Shown here piece after piece: positions 33,564 to 35,566 of a stretch of DNA of 35,566 nt (positions within the stretch are counted from its first letter, which is position 1; the number at the start of each line of letters is the position of its first letter). The DNA comes from Croceimicrobium sp965658275. GTDB taxonomy: Bacteria > Bacteroidota > Bacteroidia > Flavobacteriales > Schleiferiaceae. Made by a program: the position numbers and the translations under genes. The stretch covers positions 1-35,566 of the forward strand of contig CBFHRN010000018.1 in NCBI GenBank assembly GCA_965658275.1, read 5' to 3'. The notes under the pieces are model-generated. The model worked only from the letters and a program-made list of their open reading frames with translations, searched no databases and was not told the origin of the DNA.

Positions 33564-34967
33564 ATGTTGATTTTTAATTCCTCTCAGTCCCCAAGTGACT
33601 ATAAGCACCAGATATATTTGATTTCATCTTTAGAAGAAGTTGCCTCTTTGACGCTAAGTGAGCAGCAGAAATCATACCTAAATGATCATTTAAAGCCCGG
33701 GTCCTTTGTAGATTTCCCCCAAGACCCCAAATTGAGTGTCGCATTTACAGAAGACGATGAGCGCCCTACTCAAAAGGAAGAAAAGGCGAGGGTGTTAGCT
33801 AGTAAAATGGCTAAATCTGTTAAGGCGGAATCTGTGTACATCGCCGGGGCTCCTGACGCTATACGAACCGCATTTGCTGAGGGATTAGCATTGGCATCGT
33901 ACCAATTCAATAAGTATTTCACTAAAAAGGAAGACAGCAAAAACCTTAATGAAATTGCCCTTGAGGGGATGACTGACGAGACCATCAAGGAACTCCATTC
34001 CATCGTAGAAGGCACTGTTCTGGCCAGAAACCTAGTTAATGAACCCCTGAGCTACTTGACGGCTACTAAGTTGGCCGAAGAAGCGGAGGCGGCAGGTGAG
34101 CGCTACGGTTTTAAAGTGGAAGTGCTAACCAAAAAGAAAATTGAATCTTTAAAAATGGGAGGTCTGCTCGCTGTAAACCGGGGTAGTCAAGACCCTCCCA
34201 CTTTTAGTATTTTAGAATACAAATCTGCCAATGCTAAAAATGAAAAGCCCATAGTATTGGTGGGTAAAGGCGTGGTATATGACACTGGAGGTTTAAGCCT
34301 GAAGCCAACTCCGGGGTCTATGGATTCGATGAAAAGTGACATGGCCGGAGCAGCGGCGGTGATTGGTACTCTAAGTGCAATAGCTCAGGCGGGTTTGGAT
34401 TTACACGTGGTGGGTTTGATTCCAGCAACCGATAACCGCCCGGGTTATAACGCCTATGTTCCAGGGGATGTGGTAACCATGTATGATGGTTCTACAGTTG
34501 AGGTCTTGAATACTGACGCTGAAGGAAGAATGCTACTGGCCGATGCCTTGGCTTATGCGAAGAATTACAACCCTGCATTGGTTTTTGACCTGGCTACTTT
34601 AACCGGTGCCGCGGCTATTGCGATTGGAAAATATGGAATCGTAGCTATGGGCACCGCTGATGACAAAGTGTTTGAGGAATTGAAATCCGCGGGTAATAAG
34701 GCCTATGAGCGCATTGCACAGTTTCCTTTTTGGGAAGAGTATGATGAGCTATTGAAATCCACTATAGCCGATCAGAAAAATATTGGAGGCCGTGAGGCTG
34801 GGGCTATAACAGCTGGTAAGTTTTTACAGAAATTCACCGATTATCCTTGGGTTCACCTTGATATTGCAGGACCAGCCTTTTTAAACTCTGCCCATCATTA
34901 CCGCAGCACAGGCGGCACAGGTGTAGGGGTTCGGTTGATGTACCATTTCTTAAAAGCACAACAATGA
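33564..34967 (+). CDS. pepA: Leucyl aminopeptidase, M17 family
   Basis: A 467-residue cytoplasmic di-metal aminopeptidase. The catalytic C-terminal half is complete: Lys235 and Asp240 in VGKGVVYDTGG, MKSDMAGAAAV, Asp318 and Glu320 in NTDAEGRMLLAD, and FDLATLTGAAAIAIG. The N-terminal regulatory half is short and weakly conserved (about 150 residues, ending EGTVLARNLVNEP). It removes N-terminal residues from peptides and helps turn over protein. M17 enzymes usually form hexamers. Its stop overlaps the pdxA start (ATGA). It is divergent from the CHU_C gene, sharing a 115-bp intergenic region that carries its promoter. Confidence 0.95.
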   Translation: MLIFNSSQSPSDYKHQIYLISSLEEVASLTLSEQQKSYLNDHLKPGSFVDFPQDPKLSVAFTEDDERPTQKEEKARVLASKMAKSVKAESVYIAGAPDAIRTAFAEGLALASYQFNKYFTKKEDSKNLNEIALEGMTDETIKELHSIVEGTVLARNLVNEPLSYLTATKLAEEAEAAGERYGFKVEVLTKKKIESLKMGGLLAVNRGSQDPPTFSILEYKSANAKNEKPIVLVGKGVVYDTGGLSLKPTPGSMDSMKSDMAGAAAVIGTLSAIAQAGLDLHVVGLIPATDNRPGYNAYVPGDVVTMYDGSTVEVLNTDAEGRMLLADALAYAKNYNPALVFDLATLTGAAAIAIGKYGIVAMGTADDKVFEELKSAGNKAYERIAQFPFWEEYDELLKSTIADQKNIGGREAGAITAGKFLQKFTDYPWVHLDIAGPAFLNSAHHYRSTGGTGVGVRLMYHFLKAQQ

Positions 34968-35566
34968 GCGAGGCTATGAATTTACCGCGAATCGGTATTT
35001 CGGTAGGAGATCTTAATGGAATTGGCATGGAGCTGATCATTAAAACTTTTGCGGATAAGGAAATGCTGGAATTATGCACACCCATTTTGTTCGCTTCCTC
35101 GAAGGTGGCTTCGTATCATCGTAATGCTATTGATCAGCGCAACTTCAATTTTAACATTATTCATAAGTTGGAAGATGCCTTAGAAGGTAAGCCCAACTTA
35201 TTAAATGTTTGGAAAGAGGAAGTTAAAATGGACTTCGGTAAGGTGGATCCAGCCGTGGGTGCCTACGCGGTTAAAAGTTTAGACGCGGCCTGCAGTGCCT
35301 TGGAAAAAGGAGAGGTGGATGCTTTAGTTACAGCCCCTCTTCATAAGGAAAGTATTCAGAGTGAAGATTTTCGATTCTCAGGCCACACCGATTATTTAGA
35401 AGCACGGTTTAAGGCTAAGGCAACCATGATGATGATTTCAGATGAAATGCGCATGGCCTTAGCTACGGTTCATGTTCCTCTTAGTAAGGTCCATGAATTG
35501 ATTAACTCGGATCTGATTGAACAAAAGTTGCATTCCTTGCATGCGAGTCTAAAGCAAGACTTTCAT
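34964..35566 (+). CDS. pdxA: 4-hydroxythreonine-4-phosphate dehydrogenase (C-terminus cut by window end)
   Basis: 201 residues are visible, with no stop before the last base. The start MSEAMNLPRIGISVGDLNGI carries the family's IGISVGDxNGIG block; in the middle TAPLHKESIQ and FSGHTDYLEARF supply the conserved His and Asp ligand region of PdxA. It oxidises 4-phosphohydroxy-threonine in the DXP-dependent pyridoxal 5'-phosphate pathway, which also consumes the product of DXS, encoded 4.8 kb upstream. The ATG overlaps the pepA stop as ATGA, so translation is coupled. The length expected is about 340-350 residues. Confidence 0.93.
   Translation, partial: MSEAMNLPRIGISVGDLNGIGMELIIKTFADKEMLELCTPILFASSKVASYHRNAIDQRNFNFNIIHKLEDALEGKPNLLNVWKEEVKMDFGKVDPAVGAYAVKSLDAACSALEKGEVDALVTAPLHKESIQSEDFRFSGHTDYLEARFKAKATMMMISDEMRMALATVHVPLSKVHELINSDLIEQKLHSLHASLKQDFH

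Noticed and set aside
1..35566. CRISPR arrays, tRNA genes, riboswitches, prophage or insertion sequences
   Set aside because: Looked for in the intergenic regions and not seen; in particular there is no FMN element before ribE.

Overview
This is a chromosomal window from a member of the Bacteroidota, most likely a marine flavobacterium-like lineage. The evidence is a secreted protein with a gliding-motility type C-terminal sorting domain, a DUF3078 outer-membrane protein, a one-chain alpha+beta 2-oxoacid dehydrogenase E1, and promoters of the Bacteroidota form (TTTG, about 20 bp, TAnnTTTG) lying only 10-25 bp before many start codons. I see no tRNA, rRNA, CRISPR array, insertion sequence or prophage. 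Most of the window is ordinary core genome.

Layout. (1) 1-2327, minus strand: three overlapping genes for an arylsulfotransferase-like protein, a 48-residue membrane peptide and a membrane-anchored PAPS-type sulfotransferase (cut by the window edge). (2) 2461-6577, plus: paaZ-like bifunctional enzyme, an antibiotic-biosynthesis-monooxygenase-fold protein, a crotonase and a DUF3078 protein, closed by a terminator. (3) 6695-8773, plus: fused E1 of a branched-chain 2-oxoacid dehydrogenase, followed by a 620-bp gap holding a possible 57-residue minus-strand gene and a minus-strand terminator. (4) 9395-12177, minus: DUF819 membrane protein coupled to a secreted M28 peptidase. (5) 12224-17068, minus: mutS2 without its Smr nuclease domain, a beta-barrel protein gene without signal peptide, and lysS. 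(6) 17155-18170: gene debris, made of a truncated AraC regulator fused out of frame to the tail of another gene, plus the tail of a plus-strand gene and a long hairpin. (7) 18165-21786, minus: asnS, rpoN and a PAP2-like membrane protein. (8) 21925-28452, plus: TetR regulator, TolC, lipoprotein adaptor and RND pump, a complete tripartite efflux operon. (9) 28549-35566: dxs (plus), ribE and a large secreted CHU_C protein (minus, convergent with dxs), then pepA and pdxA (plus, coupled, pdxA cut by the window end).

How they work together. Region 8 is a self-contained regulated efflux operon. Regions 2 and 3 point to acyl-CoA and branched-chain acid catabolism. dxs and pdxA both concern the DXP/pyridoxal-phosphate branch. 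Region 1 is the best candidate for an undescribed system: a membrane-bound PAPS-type sulfotransferase next to a PAPS-independent sulfotransferase-like protein suggests a two-step sulfuryl relay across the inner membrane. That is inference. The other points worth a second look are the MutS2 with a histone-H1-like tail in place of Smr, the deletion scar between lysS and the asnS-rpoN cluster, the compact DXS and the small unlisted genes.
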